From positions 1 through 64,000 of the forward strand of contig VGMT01000002.1 of the NCBI GenBank assembly GCA_016866335.1: a stretch of 64,000 nucleotides of DNA, in the 5' to 3' direction. Positions 25,708-34,800 of this stretch are shown here, piece by piece (the first letter of the stretch is position 1; each line of letters starts with the position of its first letter). The position numbers and the translations under genes were made by a program. The stretch comes from Bacteroidota bacterium. Its GTDB lineage: Bacteria > Bacteroidota > Bacteroidia > CAIKAF01. The notes below the pieces were generated by a model that was not told the origin of the DNA, searched no databases, and saw only the letters and a list, made by a program, of their open reading frames with translations.

Positions 25708-28266
25708 ATGCGTTTAGTCGTTTTTTCCTTTTTGATATTGGGTTTGGTTTGGTCTTGCAAATCCAATAAATCGGCCGCTTTTAGTGAACTTGAAGCGTTT
25801 AACATTAGTGAGGGAGCCGCTTCAAATACAACTCAAGTTGTTGTACCCAGCGCAAAGCGCTTAATTGATTTGAAGCATTTGGATTTGAGCATTGAGCCCA
25901 ATTGGGAACAAAGAACAATTGAGGGTAAGGCTCGGTATTCCGCCAAAATGGGGCCGCGGGGTGGAAATCGTATTTTGCTGAACGCTAAGGGCATGCTCAT
26001 TCGCCGGGTTCTCCTTTTTCAAGGGCCCGACACCCTAGATTTGGAGTTTCAATACAATTCCTATTACTTAGAAATCCAGTTACTTCGAATGTATCATGGC
26101 GGAGAAGACCTTCATTTTCAAGTAGATTATTTGGCTAGGCCGCATGCCCTTGCCGAACATTGTCCCGAATTGGATCCCTATGAACGGGGATTTTATTTTA
26201 TCAATCCCAACGAATACACCTCGACCAAACCAAAGCAATGCTGGACTCAGAACGAACCTGAAGCGGCCTCTATTTGGTTCCCCACATTTGATGTTCCAAA
26301 TCAGCAAATCACACACAGCTTAAAGGCCTTAATTCCTACTGGCATGCTGAGTTTATCTAATGGCATTCAAAAACCCAACCGCCCGGGGCCGGTTGCGGGT
26401 ACCGAATGGCACCATTGGGAAATGAACATGCCCCATGCCCCTTACCTGGTTATGTTTGCCGCAGGCCCATTTGCCGTTGTTAAAGACCAGTGGGGAGGAA
26501 TTCCAGTTCACTATTATACCGATTCTGCCTACGCAGACCAAAGCCGGCATATTTTTCGGAAAACCCTTGAAATGTTGGACTTTTTTAGCCAACGTTTAAA
26601 AACACCCTATCCCTGGCCCAAATACCACCAAGTTTGTGTGCACGATTTTACCTCGGGGGCTATGGAAAACACCACGGCTGTAGTGTTTGGAGAGTTCGTG
26701 CAAAAAGATTCCTCTGAAATGGAGGCACTGGGAAACGAATTGATTGTAGCGCATGAAATGTTTCACCACTGGTTCGGTGACCTGCTAACCTGCGAATCTT
26801 GGGCAAACCTTCCACTCAACGAATCGTTCGCGAACTATTCTGAGTATTTATGGTTGGAACATGCGTATGGAAAAGCTGCGGCAGACCAGCAGCATTACGA
26901 AGACGCTCAAGGTTATTTTTGGGAAACCTACAACTACGGAGGCAACAAAATTGAACCCCTGATTCGCTATGCCAATGATTCGCCCCACGATATGTTTGAT
27001 AGTCATTCTTACAATAAGGGGGGCCGCATTCTTCATATGCTGCGAAGGGAACTTGGAGATTCACTTTTTTTTGAAGGCCTCCGCGTTTACCTGCACGAAA
27101 ACAAGCACCGTGCTGTAGAGGTGCACGATTTGCGGCTGGCTCTTGAAAAGGTGAGCGGCATGGATTTAATGATTTTTTTCAATCAGTGGTTTTTGACCAA
27201 GGGGCATCCTCAAATCAATGTAAGTTACAGTTGGGATTCAGATTCAAAGCTATTAACCTTGGCACTTAAACAAGAACAAATCGCCCTGGGGCGCAGTACT
27301 GCCCTGTTTAAATTGGATTTAACCACCGCGATTTACCTTAAAGATACGACCTTGTTTATTCCTTGGACCACCTACAGCCAGGCCGACACCTTTCAATTTA
27401 AATTACCCGATTATCCCTTGGCCGTTGATTGGGATTATGGCCGCTACACCCTAGCCGAGACAATCGAAAATACCCCATTGGAGTGGACCTCTTATCTGTT
27501 TAGACATAGTCCTGATTTTTTGGTGAAAATGAGCATGTTGCAGCATGCCATTGATACCTATGGGGGCGAACCTGCTTTCGATGAATTGCTTTTGGAGGCA
27601 AGTCAAGCTGAATTTGAAGGTGTTCGTGTCATCGCCCTTGAAGCACTTCAGCGAATTTCAACGCCATGGCGCACCCAGCGGCTCAAGGCCCTGGTTTTTC
27701 AGGATCTCAGCGATAAGGTTCGCTTAACCGCAGCCCAAATACTTCAAGACACCTTGGATACCTTAGAAAAAACTCTGTTTGCCCGGCGAATTTTCAACGA
27801 AGATCCCTCTTTAATTATGAAAGCATTTGCGGTTGGCCTTGACCCTTTGCTCGCTTCTGAAGTCTCCCTAAATACGCTGCGCCCACCATCTGCCTTGATT
27901 GCCGCTCAGGCGGGCGCATGGGCGCAAAATGCCCAGGGCCGAGATTGGACTTGGTACCGCGATCATTTTACCTTATTAAGCGATCCAAATTCCGAAAATG
28001 AGTTCCTAGCCAGTATGGGTACCTTTTTAACCTCGCGGCCCGTTGAGGAACAGCGCCAGGGATTTGCCATGCTTAAGTCCATTATCGCAGAGGACCCCTC
28101 TTGGATTGTTCGGCTGGGAATTTATGGTGCTATGTATCAGCTTATTGAAGAACTTAAGGGGTCAAAAGAGTTTGGAGCTGAGGGCTTGGCAGAAGAAATG
28201 GAGCTCTTCTTTATTGGCTTTATTCAGCGTGAGAAGAACCAGGATCTCTTGAGGTATTTTCGCTAA
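25708..28266 (+). CDS. M1 family zinc aminopeptidase, lipoprotein
   Basis: The 852-residue product has a lipoprotein signal (lipobox VWSC), the substrate-binding GAMEN motif (near residue 317) and the zinc site HEMFH (349-353) followed after 18 residues by the third ligand Glu in NESFANY. The catalytic Tyr region and a helical C-terminal half (about 590-852) complete an M1 architecture. It trims N-terminal residues from peptides, probably on the periplasmic or outer face of the envelope. It follows the secreted protease, so the two may act in sequence in protein use, but a terminator separates them. Confidence 0.92.
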   Translation: MRLVVFSFLILGLVWSCKSNKSAAFSELEAFNISEGAASNTTQVVVPSAKRLIDLKHLDLSIEPNWEQRTIEGKARYSAKMGPRGGNRILLNAKGMLIRRVLLFQGPDTLDLEFQYNSYYLEIQLLRMYHGGEDLHFQVDYLARPHALAEHCPELDPYERGFYFINPNEYTSTKPKQCWTQNEPEAASIWFPTFDVPNQQITHSLKALIPTGMLSLSNGIQKPNRPGPVAGTEWHHWEMNMPHAPYLVMFAAGPFAVVKDQWGGIPVHYYTDSAYADQSRHIFRKTLEMLDFFSQRLKTPYPWPKYHQVCVHDFTSGAMENTTAVVFGEFVQKDSSEMEALGNELIVAHEMFHHWFGDLLTCESWANLPLNESFANYSEYLWLEHAYGKAAADQQHYEDAQGYFWETYNYGGNKIEPLIRYANDSPHDMFDSHSYNKGGRILHMLRRELGDSLFFEGLRVYLHENKHRAVEVHDLRLALEKVSGMDLMIFFNQWFLTKGHPQINVSYSWDSDSKLLTLALKQEQIALGRSTALFKLDLTTAIYLKDTTLFIPWTTYSQADTFQFKLPDYPLAVDWDYGRYTLAETIENTPLEWTSYLFRHSPDFLVKMSMLQHAIDTYGGEPAFDELLLEASQAEFEGVRVIALEALQRISTPWRTQRLKALVFQDLSDKVRLTAAQILQDTLDTLEKTLFARRIFNEDPSLIMKAFAVGLDPLLASEVSLNTLRPPSALIAAQAGAWAQNAQGRDWTWYRDHFTLLSDPNSENEFLASMGTFLTSRPVEEQRQGFAMLKSIIAEDPSWIVRLGIYGAMYQLIEELKGSKEFGAEGLAEEMELFFIGFIQREKNQDLLRYFR

Positions 28267-28310
28267 ACTTTTTGATTTAAAAATCAGGCTTAAGGCGAGG
28301 TGAAAGGGGG

Positions 28311-28465
28311 TTTTTAGGGCGGTTGCGGGCTTTCCGCGCTAGTCCGCGGTGCCGGGGCGCTTCGGCAGCGGGCCCAAGGTAGCTCCCAAGGTCGCTCCTT
28401 GTTCCTCGCGCCGAAGTGCCCCAGCCCCTTTCGGGCTAGCAGCTGCAATCCCTACCGCAGCGCCT
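28311..28465 (-). repeat. Structured intergenic element HP4
   Basis: Read on the minus strand: AGGCGCTGCGGTAGGGATTG, left arm (plus 28399-28443), core GGAGCGACCTTGGGAGC, right arm (plus 28336-28375), GCGGAAAGCCCG and a CCGCCCT edge. Arms pair through GCTAG, GGGGC and CTTCGGC blocks. The apical GGC/GCC pair of the other copies is AGC/GCT here, a paired change. It lies between convergent genes. Confidence 0.83.
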
Positions 28466-28482
28466 TATACCTAAGAATTCCC

Positions 28483-28968
28483 TTATTTTATAAAATCCCG
28501 TTCGTCAATGCGGCGCTGTTCTTGAGCATGAATAAGTTCCCTTAAGGGCGACATTCCCGATTTTCCCCAAGCATTCACCCAACCTACCATGGTGTCAACT
28601 CCAAGCCGCTCGCATTGAACTGCAAACAAAATGGTGTCTTGGTTGGGATGCCTATCCCAAAAAACCATCAAGGGCATTCTAAGCGGTAATGCGGCCTGTA
28701 CATTTCCTTTCGGGGGGCTAAACGAGAAAATAGCCCCATTTTTTTGAACATCTTCGGTGCTTGCCACTTTTCCCGTAAAGGGTTTCGTTTTCATTACCTC
28801 CGAATAGGGTGTTGGGGGCAAAGGACGCTCTCGGTTTCCTGCCCTTGGGATGCTGTCTATCGATTGTTCGGTCAAAACCACGGCGGGTTCGGTTGATTCT
28901 GAATTTCCGCCATTGCAGGCTGTTAGGGCAATGCCTACAAAAACCAAGCTGTAAATTTGAAATTTCAT
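28483..28968 (-). CDS. Lipoprotein of unknown function
   Basis: The 161-residue product has a lipoprotein signal (lipobox LTAC) and a mature part with a low-complexity acidic linker, then a compact domain containing FSFSPPKGN, PLMVFWDRHPN and ILFAVQCERLGVDTMVGW. I do not recognise the family. It starts ten bases after the RNase R gene ends and is probably co-transcribed with it. HP4 follows its stop. Confidence 0.75.
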   Translation of the reverse strand: MKFQIYSLVFVGIALTACNGGNSESTEPAVVLTEQSIDSIPRAGNRERPLPPTPYSEVMKTKPFTGKVASTEDVQKNGAIFSFSPPKGNVQAALPLRMPLMVFWDRHPNQDTILFAVQCERLGVDTMVGWVNAWGKSGMSPLRELIHAQEQRRIDERDFIK

Positions 28969-28978
28969 GCGATTTTGA

Positions 28979-31147
28979 TTAAAAGTCTTCTAAATTAAAA
29001 TCCAATTGCCTTCGTTGCAAATCGGTGTGCTTTACGCTTACCTGAACTCGATCGCCCATCCGAAAAAGATGCCCTTTTCGTTGGCCTCGCACGCAAAAGT
29101 TTTTTTCATCGAAGGAGTAATAGTCGCTTTCAATGTCGCGCAGACGTACCATTCCTTCGCACTTATTTTCTACCAGTTCAACATACATTCCCCATTCGGT
29201 CAGGCCGCTCACCATGCCTTCGAACACTTCACCCCGCCGTTCTCTCATGAATTCCACCTGCTTGTAGCGGTTGCTGGCTCTTTCCGCCTCGGCCGCTTTT
29301 TTTTCCATGGCACTGGAATGCTTGCACGCATCTTCAAGGGGCGGGGCGCTGGCTGCCGGTTTTCCTATCAGGTAATCGGCAATCAGACGATGAGCCAATA
29401 CGTCCGGATACCGTCGAATGGGTGAAGTAAAGTGGGAATAATAATCGAATCCAAGACCGTAATGCCCTATGTTTTTGGTGGTGTAAACGGCTTTTGCCAT
29501 GCTTCGAATGGCCAATGACTGGATGGTTTGTTGCTCCGGTTTTCCTTTTATTTCATCGAACAGGGCGTTTAGCCCTTTGGTGATGTTTTTGGGGTGGGTT
29601 AAATCTAGGCTGTATCCAAATAAGGCTATAAACCGTTTGAATTCCTTTAATTTTTCTTGGTCGGGTAAATCATGAACCCTATAAACGAAGGTTTTTACCT
29701 GCTTGTTCGGATTGTCTTTTTTCCCTGCATATTCGGCCACAGCTTTGTTTGCAAGCAGCATAAATTCTTCAATCAGGTGGTTGGCTTCTTTGCTTTCCTT
29801 AACAAACACACTTAAGGGTTTCCCTTTTTCATCTAGCTTGAACTTGATTTCTGTCGATTCTATGCGCAGCGCTCCGTGTTCAAAGCGGCGTTTTCGGAGT
29901 GCAAGTGCCATGCGGTGCAAAACCAAAAGGGGTTCCGAAGGAATTTTCTGCCCCTTCGTTTTACCGGTTTCTATAATTTCTTGGGCCTGTTCGTAGGCGA
30001 ATCTTTGGTCGGAGTGAATTATGGTTCGGCCTATCCAGGTGTTTGATATATACCCCTCTGAATTGATGGTAAAAACCACCGAAAACGTGAGTTTGTCTTC
30101 GTGCGGCCTTAAACTGCAAAGTCCGTTTGATAGTTTTTCAGGCAGCATTGGAACGGTCCGATCCACCAAATAGACACTGGTGGCTCGTTTGCGGGCCTCA
30201 TCTTCCAGTGCCGATCCGGGTTTAACGTAGTGCGACACATCGGCTATGTGCACTCCCACCTCCCAAAGCCCATCTGAAAGGGATTGAATAGAAAGGGCAT
30301 CATCAAAATCCTTGGCGTCCTCGGGGTCAATCGTAAGCGTTAAAACCTGCCTCATGTCGCGGCGGCTCGCAATTTCTTCGGCCGAAATTTCTGTTGAGAT
30401 GGCTTCCGCCTCTTTTTCGACCGCCGGGGGGAACTCGACCGAGAATCCAAATTCCAATAAAATGGCATGCATCTCGGTTTCATTTTCACCCGATTTCCCC
30501 AAAACCCGAATTACCTTAGCTGTAGCGTTTTTCCCATCGGCAGGCCATTCTACGATTTCAACCAGTACTTTTTCCCCGTTTTTTGCCTCGCCCAGCCATT
30601 TTCCTGGAATAAAAAAGTCCTGTTGAACTTTATCGCTGTCGGGAACCAAGAAAGCATAGGTGTCAGAAACTTGAAGGGTTCCCACGAATTGGTGATGCGC
30701 CCGTTCCAGAATCTCTACAATTTCAGCTTCCATACGCCCATTTTTTCGACGGATCGAAACAAAGGCCCGGACTTTATCTCCGTGCATGGCCGACATCATT
30801 TTGCCTGAAGGAATAAATACGTCTTGCGTCATCCCCTCTACGGCCAAAAAACCGTTTCCTGATGAAACCAAAGCAAGATGCCCTTCGATGTGACCTTTGG
30901 GGACGGTCCACTTGTATTTTCCGGGTTCTACTTCTTCAAGGTCCCCTTTTTGCACGAACGTATCCAAACATTCTTGCACCAGAATACGTGTAAAGGCGTC
31001 GGAAGATTCAACGCCGCAGCGGGAAGAAATTTGCTTGTAGTTAAGAGTCTGTGGAGGATTTTTATCGAAAATCGTGCGTATGTCTTTCAGCAACTGCCTA
31101 CGGACCTTGCTTAATTGTTGTTGAACCTTTTTTTTTCTTCTTGCCAT
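28979..31147 (-). CDS. rnr: Ribonuclease R
   Basis: The 722-residue product has an N-terminal winged-helix part (about 10-85), cold-shock-like domains (about 85-230), the RNB catalytic domain with the metal-binding aspartates in IDPEDAKDFDDA (273-284) and a C-terminal S1 domain (about 635-720, VSGLTEWGMYVEL). It degrades structured RNA 3' to 5' and takes part in RNA turnover and ribosome quality control. It lies 19 bases downstream of pdhB and ten bases before the lipoprotein gene, so the three look like one transcript. Confidence 0.95.
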   Translation of the reverse strand: MARRKKKVQQQLSKVRRQLLKDIRTIFDKNPPQTLNYKQISSRCGVESSDAFTRILVQECLDTFVQKGDLEEVEPGKYKWTVPKGHIEGHLALVSSGNGFLAVEGMTQDVFIPSGKMMSAMHGDKVRAFVSIRRKNGRMEAEIVEILERAHHQFVGTLQVSDTYAFLVPDSDKVQQDFFIPGKWLGEAKNGEKVLVEIVEWPADGKNATAKVIRVLGKSGENETEMHAILLEFGFSVEFPPAVEKEAEAISTEISAEEIASRRDMRQVLTLTIDPEDAKDFDDALSIQSLSDGLWEVGVHIADVSHYVKPGSALEDEARKRATSVYLVDRTVPMLPEKLSNGLCSLRPHEDKLTFSVVFTINSEGYISNTWIGRTIIHSDQRFAYEQAQEIIETGKTKGQKIPSEPLLVLHRMALALRKRRFEHGALRIESTEIKFKLDEKGKPLSVFVKESKEANHLIEEFMLLANKAVAEYAGKKDNPNKQVKTFVYRVHDLPDQEKLKEFKRFIALFGYSLDLTHPKNITKGLNALFDEIKGKPEQQTIQSLAIRSMAKAVYTTKNIGHYGLGFDYYSHFTSPIRRYPDVLAHRLIADYLIGKPAASAPPLEDACKHSSAMEKKAAEAERASNRYKQVEFMRERRGEVFEGMVSGLTEWGMYVELVENKCEGMVRLRDIESDYYSFDEKNFCVRGQRKGHLFRMGDRVQVSVKHTDLQRRQLDFNLEDF

Positions 31148-31166
31148 ACTGCGGTTTGCGGGACGA

Positions 31167-32147
31167 TTAATCCCTGTACATCACCTTTTTGGCAGCACGA
31201 ACAATTCGGTCGGCATTGGGCAAAAATGCATCAACCAGGGTTGGGGCATACGGAAGAGGCGTGTCGGCCCCGGTAACCCGCAAGGCAGGAGCGTCTAAAT
31301 AATCAAAAGCATGCTCTTGAACATGAAACGTCAATTCAGTAATGATGTTTCCTAAAGGCCAGCTCTCTTCGATGCACACCAGTCGGTTTGTTTTTTTAAC
31401 CGAATTCACGACCGAGGCATAATCTATGGGGCGCAAAGACCTGAGGTCAATGACCTCGGCCGAGATCCCTTCTTTGGCCAATTCTTCCGCTGCCAAAACA
31501 ACCTGCTTCATCATTTTTCCATACGAAACCAAGGTAACATCGCTGCCCTCACGGTCAATGCGGGCAAGTCCTAGGGGAATCAAATATTCCTCTTCAGGAA
31601 CCAATCCTTTGTCGCCATACATTTGCTCTGACTCCATAAAAATAACCGGGTCGTTGTCGCGAATGGCTGTTTTTAAGAGTCCTTTGGCATCTGCCGGGTT
31701 GCTTGGCACCACCACTTTCAACCCTGGGCAGTTGGCGTACCAATTGTCGAACGATTGACCATGGGTTGCAGCCAATTGCCCTGCAGAACCGGTTGGGCCG
31801 CGGAAAACAATGGGTACGTTAACCTGCCCGCCCGACATCTGGTACATTTTTGCGGCGTTGTTGATTATCTGGTCAATAGCCACCAACGAAAAATTAAAGG
31901 TCATAAACTCAACAATAGGGCGAAGACCATTCATGGCGGCACCTACGCTAATCCCTGCAAATCCCAGTTCGGCAATAGGGGTGTCAATTACCCTTTTCGC
32001 GCCAAATTCCTCCAACATTCCCTGGCTTACCTTGTACGCTCCATTGTATTCAGCTACCTCTTCGCCCATCAAGTAGATAGAAGTGTCGCGTCGCATTTCC
32101 TCGGTCATCGCTTCGCGAAGGGCTTCCCTAAATTGAATTTCTCGCAT
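31167..32147 (-). CDS. pdhB: Pyruvate dehydrogenase E1 component, beta subunit
   Basis: The 326-residue product matches alpha2beta2-type E1 beta subunits: REALREAMTEEM at the N-terminus, GEEVAEYNGAYKVSQG, the FAGISVGAAMNGLRPIVEFM core, FRGPTGSAGQLAATHGQSF and the C-terminal VTGADTPLPYAP. With the alpha subunit it binds thiamine diphosphate and decarboxylates pyruvate for the dehydrogenase complex. The alpha subunit is not in the window. I chose the internal ATG giving MREIQFREA, since the nine residues before it read back into the promoter. Confidence 0.94.
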   Translation of the reverse strand: MREIQFREALREAMTEEMRRDTSIYLMGEEVAEYNGAYKVSQGMLEEFGAKRVIDTPIAELGFAGISVGAAMNGLRPIVEFMTFNFSLVAIDQIINNAAKMYQMSGGQVNVPIVFRGPTGSAGQLAATHGQSFDNWYANCPGLKVVVPSNPADAKGLLKTAIRDNDPVIFMESEQMYGDKGLVPEEEYLIPLGLARIDREGSDVTLVSYGKMMKQVVLAAEELAKEGISAEVIDLRSLRPIDYASVVNSVKKTNRLVCIEESWPLGNIITELTFHVQEHAFDYLDAPALRVTGADTPLPYAPTLVDAFLPNADRIVRAAKKVMYRD

Positions 32148-32171
32148 GATTTCAGTAATCTTAATCTGGAA

Positions 32172-32179
32172 CAAAAATA
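32172..32179 (-). promoter_or_regulatory. Bacteroidota -7 box for pdhB
   Basis: The minus strand reads TATTTTTG, an exact TAnnTTTG, 24 bases before the pdhB ATG. It lies only 21 bases from the oppositely directed etfB box. Confidence 0.68.
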
Positions 32180-32200
32180 CAGATTAAAGCGAGATTTATG

Positions 32201-32208
32201 TACTTTTG
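32201..32208 (+). promoter_or_regulatory. Bacteroidota -7 box for etfB
   Basis: TACTTTTG matches TAnnTTTG. The etfB ATG follows 42 bases downstream. Confidence 0.68.
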
Positions 32209-32250
32209 CGAAGCATGATTAATGCTGTCTAAATTAAAAAATCGAGGCGT

Positions 32251-32994
32251 ATGAATATTTTGGTCTGTATTGCCAAAGCACCCGACACCACCACTAAAAT
32301 CAAGTTTAATGCCGAAGCAAATGCATTGGATGGAAACGGAGTTACCTGGATTGTAAATCCTTCAGACGAATGGTATGCCTTGGTAAAGGCGTTGGAATTG
32401 AAAGAGGCGGCTGGGCAGGGCAAGGTGAGCATAATAACAGTAGGACTTTCGGAAGACGATTCTATTATTAGGAAGGCTTTAGCGGTTGGAGCAGATGAGG
32501 CTTTTCGCATAAATATGTCGCCCGACAGCGCCGCTAGTGTGGCCGCTCAAATCGCGGCATGGATGAAGGGGCAGTCGTTTGACTTTATCTTAACTGGAAA
32601 GGAAACCATTGATTACAATGGTTCTTTAATGGGCGGATTGCTTGCTGCTGAACTCGATTTGCCCTATATCCCAATGATTGAAAAATTAGATGTGCAATCT
32701 GGAATTGCCACCATGTCGCGCGATATTGGTGGGGGTACAGAAGAAGTTCAGGTACAAGGTCCTTTTGTGGCTTCAGCTACCAAAGGCTTGGCAGAACAAC
32801 GTATTCCCAATATGCGGGGAATTATGGCTGCTCGAACAAAACCCATTACGGTTGTTGAACCGCAGTCCATTGATTCAACAGTTCAATACTTAGACTTTAC
32901 GTTGCCCGCCGAAAAGGGCGCCTGCAAAATGATTGACCCTGAAAACATGGATGAATTGGTTCGTTTGTTGCATTCTGAAGCTAAAGCCCTTTAA
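32251..32994 (+). CDS. etfB: Electron transfer flavoprotein beta subunit
   Basis: The 247-residue product begins MNILVCIAKAPDTTTKIKF, has the ALELKEAAGQGKVSIITVG element and the DFILTGKETIDYNGSLMGG motif (about 112-130), and ends with a tail that wraps the alpha subunit. It binds AMP and with EtfA forms the FAD-carrying heterodimer that passes electrons from acyl-CoA dehydrogenases to the quinone pool. The alpha gene follows after nine bases. Confidence 0.94.
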   Translation: MNILVCIAKAPDTTTKIKFNAEANALDGNGVTWIVNPSDEWYALVKALELKEAAGQGKVSIITVGLSEDDSIIRKALAVGADEAFRINMSPDSAASVAAQIAAWMKGQSFDFILTGKETIDYNGSLMGGLLAAELDLPYIPMIEKLDVQSGIATMSRDIGGGTEEVQVQGPFVASATKGLAEQRIPNMRGIMAARTKPITVVEPQSIDSTVQYLDFTLPAEKGACKMIDPENMDELVRLLHSEAKAL

Positions 32995-33003
32995 TTTTAT
33001 CGT

Positions 33004-33960
33004 ATGAACGTTCTTGTATACATTGATTTACAGCTGGGAAAACCCAGGAAAAATGCCGCGGAACTTCTTACCTATGCCAGCAAAATGGCCGACGGAGGAA
33101 CCGTTTCTGCCCTAGTCTTAGGGCCCTGTTCTGAGGACTTAACCCAGTTGGGTGATTTTGGAGCTCAAAAGGTACTCCATGCAAATGCACCCGAATTGGC
33201 TAGTTTCGACGGATTAACCCATGGAAAACTATTGGCCGAGGCTGTTCAGTTTAGCCAAAGCGATGTTGCAATTGTGGCATTTGACCACAGTGGAAGGGCG
33301 GTGGCACCTGTTGCGGCAGCTAAACTAAAGGCTGGGCTTGTTGCAGGAGCAGCGGGTTTGCCCCTTGGAAATTCTTTCCCAGTTAAAGCATTTTCAGGTA
33401 AGGCCTTGGCTAAAGTTAAGGTGTTGACTTCCGTTTGGGTGGTCGCCCTTACTCCCAATTCTATTCCCTCTGAAAAAACGGCAGGTACCGCAGCCCTGGA
33501 ATCATGGACACCCTCTTCCATCCCTGTTTCTAAAATTAAGGTGTTGGCAACGCATAAAAACGCTTCCGATATTCCATTGCCAGAAGCCGAACGGGTTGTA
33601 TCGGGCGGTCGCGGTTTGAAAGGGCCTGAAAATTGGGGCTTGGTTGAAGACTTGGCCAAAGAATTGGGCGCCGCTACGGCTTGCTCTCGGCCCGTTTCTG
33701 ATATTGGCTGGAGGCCACACCACGAACACGTAGGGCAAACCGGCATAACCATTCGGCCGAATTTATACATCGCGGCTGGAATTAGTGGAGCCATTCAACA
33801 TTTGGCAGGGGTCAATAGTTCTAAAACCATCGTGGTTATTAACACCGACGCCGAGGCTCCCTTTTTTAAGGCCGCTGATTATGGAGTTGTGGGTGATGCT
33901 TTTGAGGTGTTGCCAAAACTAACCCAGGCCATTAAAAAGTTCAAGGCAGAACAAGCCTAA
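33004..33960 (+). CDS. etfA: Electron transfer flavoprotein alpha subunit
   Basis: The 318-residue product has an N-terminal ETF domain and the C-terminal FAD-binding domain: SGGRGLKGPENW (about 200), TACSRPVSDIGWRPHHEHVGQTG (about 222-243), YIAAGISGAIQHL and the VVINTDAEAPFFKAADYGVVGD stretch. It holds the FAD that accepts electrons in fatty acid oxidation. It is nine bases after etfB and 19 before the nuclease gene, so the three probably share a transcript. Confidence 0.94.
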   Translation: MNVLVYIDLQLGKPRKNAAELLTYASKMADGGTVSALVLGPCSEDLTQLGDFGAQKVLHANAPELASFDGLTHGKLLAEAVQFSQSDVAIVAFDHSGRAVAPVAAAKLKAGLVAGAAGLPLGNSFPVKAFSGKALAKVKVLTSVWVVALTPNSIPSEKTAGTAALESWTPSSIPVSKIKVLATHKNASDIPLPEAERVVSGGRGLKGPENWGLVEDLAKELGAATACSRPVSDIGWRPHHEHVGQTGITIRPNLYIAAGISGAIQHLAGVNSSKTIVVINTDAEAPFFKAADYGVVGDAFEVLPKLTQAIKKFKAEQA

Positions 33961-33979
33961 CGGTATTTTAGGCCTAATT

Positions 33980-34573
33980 ATGAAGAAAATAGCCTTAGAA
34001 ATTGTTGGACTTCAATACAGTCAAACCCAATCGGGAGCCTATGTTTTGGTTTTGGGTGAAATGGGCGGCTCTCGCCGTTTGCCAATTATAATTGGAAGTT
34101 CTGAGGCTCAGGCTATTGCTATTGGATTGGAAAACATGGTGCCACTACGCCCGGTTACCCACGATTTATTTAAAACCTTCGCTCAAGAATTCGGGGTTAA
34201 AATGACCCAAATCTTGATTCATGAATTGCGCGAAGCGGTTTTCCATGCTACCTTGTTTGTCGCAGACGAAACTGGACGCGAGGTTTCCATTGATGCCCGT
34301 ACCAGCGATGCTGTAGCTTTGGCCGTTCGCTTCGGTTGCCCTATTTTTATCTATGAGAAAATTCTAGAAGATTCTGGCATTCGAATCAATGAAGAAGATG
34401 CCATAGCCTCTGATTTAGAAGAAGGCTTAGACCCTGAGCCCGTTGATGATTCGTTGGCTGAGTTGAGCGAAGATGTTCTTCAGAAGCGTCTTCAATATCT
34501 GCTTGATAATGAGGAGTACGAAGAAGCTTCTCGGGTTCGGGATGAATTAAACCGCCGCAAAGGCTCGGCTTAA
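33980..34573 (+). CDS. Bifunctional nuclease family protein with C-terminal UVR motif
   Basis: The 197-residue product has a BFN (DUF151, PF02577) domain over about 1-135: MGGSRRLPIIIGSSEAQAI, then HDLFKTFAQEF and SIDARTSDAVALAVRFGCPIF. An acidic linker leads to a UVR motif (about 163-193, LLDNEEYEEASRVRDELNRR) like that joining UvrB and UvrC. BFN proteins have reported DNase and RNase activity. The BFN-UVR fusion is common in Bacteroidota; its cellular job is not settled. It seems to be co-transcribed with etfBA. Confidence 0.9.
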   Translation: MKKIALEIVGLQYSQTQSGAYVLVLGEMGGSRRLPIIIGSSEAQAIAIGLENMVPLRPVTHDLFKTFAQEFGVKMTQILIHELREAVFHATLFVADETGREVSIDARTSDAVALAVRFGCPIFIYEKILEDSGIRINEEDAIASDLEEGLDPEPVDDSLAELSEDVLQKRLQYLLDNEEYEEASRVRDELNRRKGSA

Positions 34574-34761
34574 TTTTACCAAGGCTTTTAAATTCTGTTT
34601 TCCTTATCCCTAAATTCCTTTAATTCCCTCGTCTTTAGGTTGCCTTTGCCTCCTTTTTTGTTCCTTTGTAGCCTGTAGTTTACAAGTACGCTCATCAATT
34701 TGCTGTTTTTTTTGTTCTCATTGTTCTTAAGTCCAGCGTTTTTCTCGGTAAAATCTTGTTC

Positions 34762-34769
34762 TACCTTTG
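34762..34769 (+). promoter_or_regulatory. Bacteroidota -7 box for the aminotransferase unit
   Basis: TACCTTTG lies 31 bases before the ATG. The 190 bases upstream are pyrimidine-rich and hold no gene. Confidence 0.7.
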
Positions 34770-34800
34770 TTAAAACCTAAAACAAAAATCCCCTAATTAA

